This document shows positions 6,473 to 6,911 of a DNA stretch of 6,911 nt, one piece after another. Origin of the DNA: Collinsella aerofaciens (GTDB lineage: Bacteria; Actinomycetota; Coriobacteriia; Coriobacteriales; Coriobacteriaceae); the NCBI GenBank assembly GCA_014846205.1, contig RKAY01000062.1:1-6911 (forward strand), read 5' to 3'. Position 1 is the first letter of the stretch, and the number at the start of each line of letters is the position of its first letter. Under the pieces are notes generated by a model, which saw only the letters and a list, made by a program, of their open reading frames with translations, did no database searches and was not told where the DNA came from. Position numbers and translations under genes: made by a program.

Positions 6473-6911
6473 ATGGCAAAAAACACCGCAAACTATGGTA
6501 ACGACAGTATTCGTCAGCTCAAGGACGAGGAGCGCGTACGCCTGCGCCCCGCCGTCATCTTTGGCTCGGACGGACTCGATGGCTGCGCGCATGCTGCCTT
6601 CGAGATCCTGTCCAACGCCGTTGACGAGGCGCGCCAGGGCTACGGCAAGCTCATCACCCTTACCGCCTTTCGCGATGGCTCCATTCAGGTAGAGGACAAC
6701 GGCCGCGGCTGCCCGCTCGACTGGAACCCTTCCGAGAAGCGCTTTAACTGGGAGCTCGTCTTCTGCGAGCTCTACGCCGGCGGCAAGTACAACAACAACC
6801 AGGGCGGCGACTACGACTTCTCGCTCGGCACCAACGGCCTGGGCTCCTGCGCGACCCAGTACGCTTCCGAGTACTTGGACGTCACGGTTTGGCGTGACGG
6901 TAACAAGTACT
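6473..6911 (+). CDS. Type II topoisomerase subunit B (GyrB/ParE family), divergent type, 3' partial
   Basis: The window holds the first 146 residues; the frame is open at the right edge. This is the GHKL ATPase domain of a GyrB/ParE protein, the cytoplasmic subunit that hydrolyses ATP to drive DNA strand passage with a GyrA/ParC partner. Visible motifs are VRLRPAVIFGSDG (22-34, in place of the usual VRKRPGMYIGS), the N-box EILSNAVDEA (44-53) with the Mg/ATP-binding N48, the G1 box DNGRGCP (75-81, normally DNGRGIP), AGGKYNNN (102-109), and the ATP-lid glycine motif GTNGLGSCATQYAS (119-132, normally GLHGVGASVVNALS). All key ATP-binding residues are kept, so it should be active. The sequence fits a second, divergent B subunit known to me from some gut Firmicutes and Coriobacteriia rather than the canonical origin-linked gyrB; that is recollection. 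The ATG at 6473 starts MAKNTANYGNDS. A LexA box and promoter lie upstream. A GyrA/ParC partner would be expected downstream, beyond the window. Confidence 0.9.
   Translation, partial: MAKNTANYGNDSIRQLKDEERVRLRPAVIFGSDGLDGCAHAAFEILSNAVDEARQGYGKLITLTAFRDGSIQVEDNGRGCPLDWNPSEKRFNWELVFCELYAGGKYNNNQGGDYDFSLGTNGLGSCATQYASEYLDVTVWRDGNKY

Noticed and set aside
6068..6592. A 174-residue open frame on the minus strand across the divergent gap
   Set aside because: It would run antisense through the topoisomerase start, the promoter and the LexA box, has no recognisable domain and no good ribosome binding site.

Overview
The window reads as high-G+C DNA from a gut actinobacterium, most likely a Coriobacteriia member such as Collinsella. 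The first ~1,065 bases are the exception and look like Bacteroidota (Bacteroides-type) DNA. The Coriobacteriia call rests on three things: the style of the giant sortase-anchored surface protein with a LAGTG sorting motif, the G+C- and C-ending codons, and the N-terminus of the type II topoisomerase B subunit at the right edge. It is a judgement from memory of these families, not a database result.

Layout, left to right. (1) Bases 1-4914, plus strand: one uninterrupted frame, open at the left edge, made of two unrelated pieces. Bases 1 to ~1065 encode the N-terminal part of a Bacteroides-like glycoside hydrolase family 2 enzyme (beta-galactosidase type), cut off early in its catalytic barrel before either catalytic glutamate. 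From ~1066 the frame continues as the C-terminal ~1,280 residues of a large cell-wall-anchored surface protein ending in a Gly/Ser linker, LAGTG, a membrane segment and a charged tail. This looks like a chimeric join, either an assembly artefact or a recent illegitimate recombination, rather than a designed fusion. (2) Bases 4915-5024: a short convergent gap with one strong terminator hairpin. (3) Bases 5025-6041, minus strand: a secreted lipoprotein of unknown function with two probable beta-rich domains. (4) Bases 6042-6472: a 431-base divergent intergenic region unusually rich in symmetrical sequence: three evenly spaced copies of a GGGCC-centred motif, a nested inverted repeat, a perfect match to the Gram-positive LexA (SOS) box, and a sigma70-like promoter. 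(5) Bases 6473-6911, plus strand: the first 146 residues of a GyrB/ParE-family ATPase of a divergent type, running off the right edge.

The genes do not form an evident pathway. The surface protein and lipoprotein are both envelope proteins, but they are convergent and need not be related in function. The most coherent biological signal is in the divergent intergenic region, where a type II topoisomerase gene appears to sit downstream of a LexA operator. The most important caution is that the left 1.1 kb may not belong to this genome.
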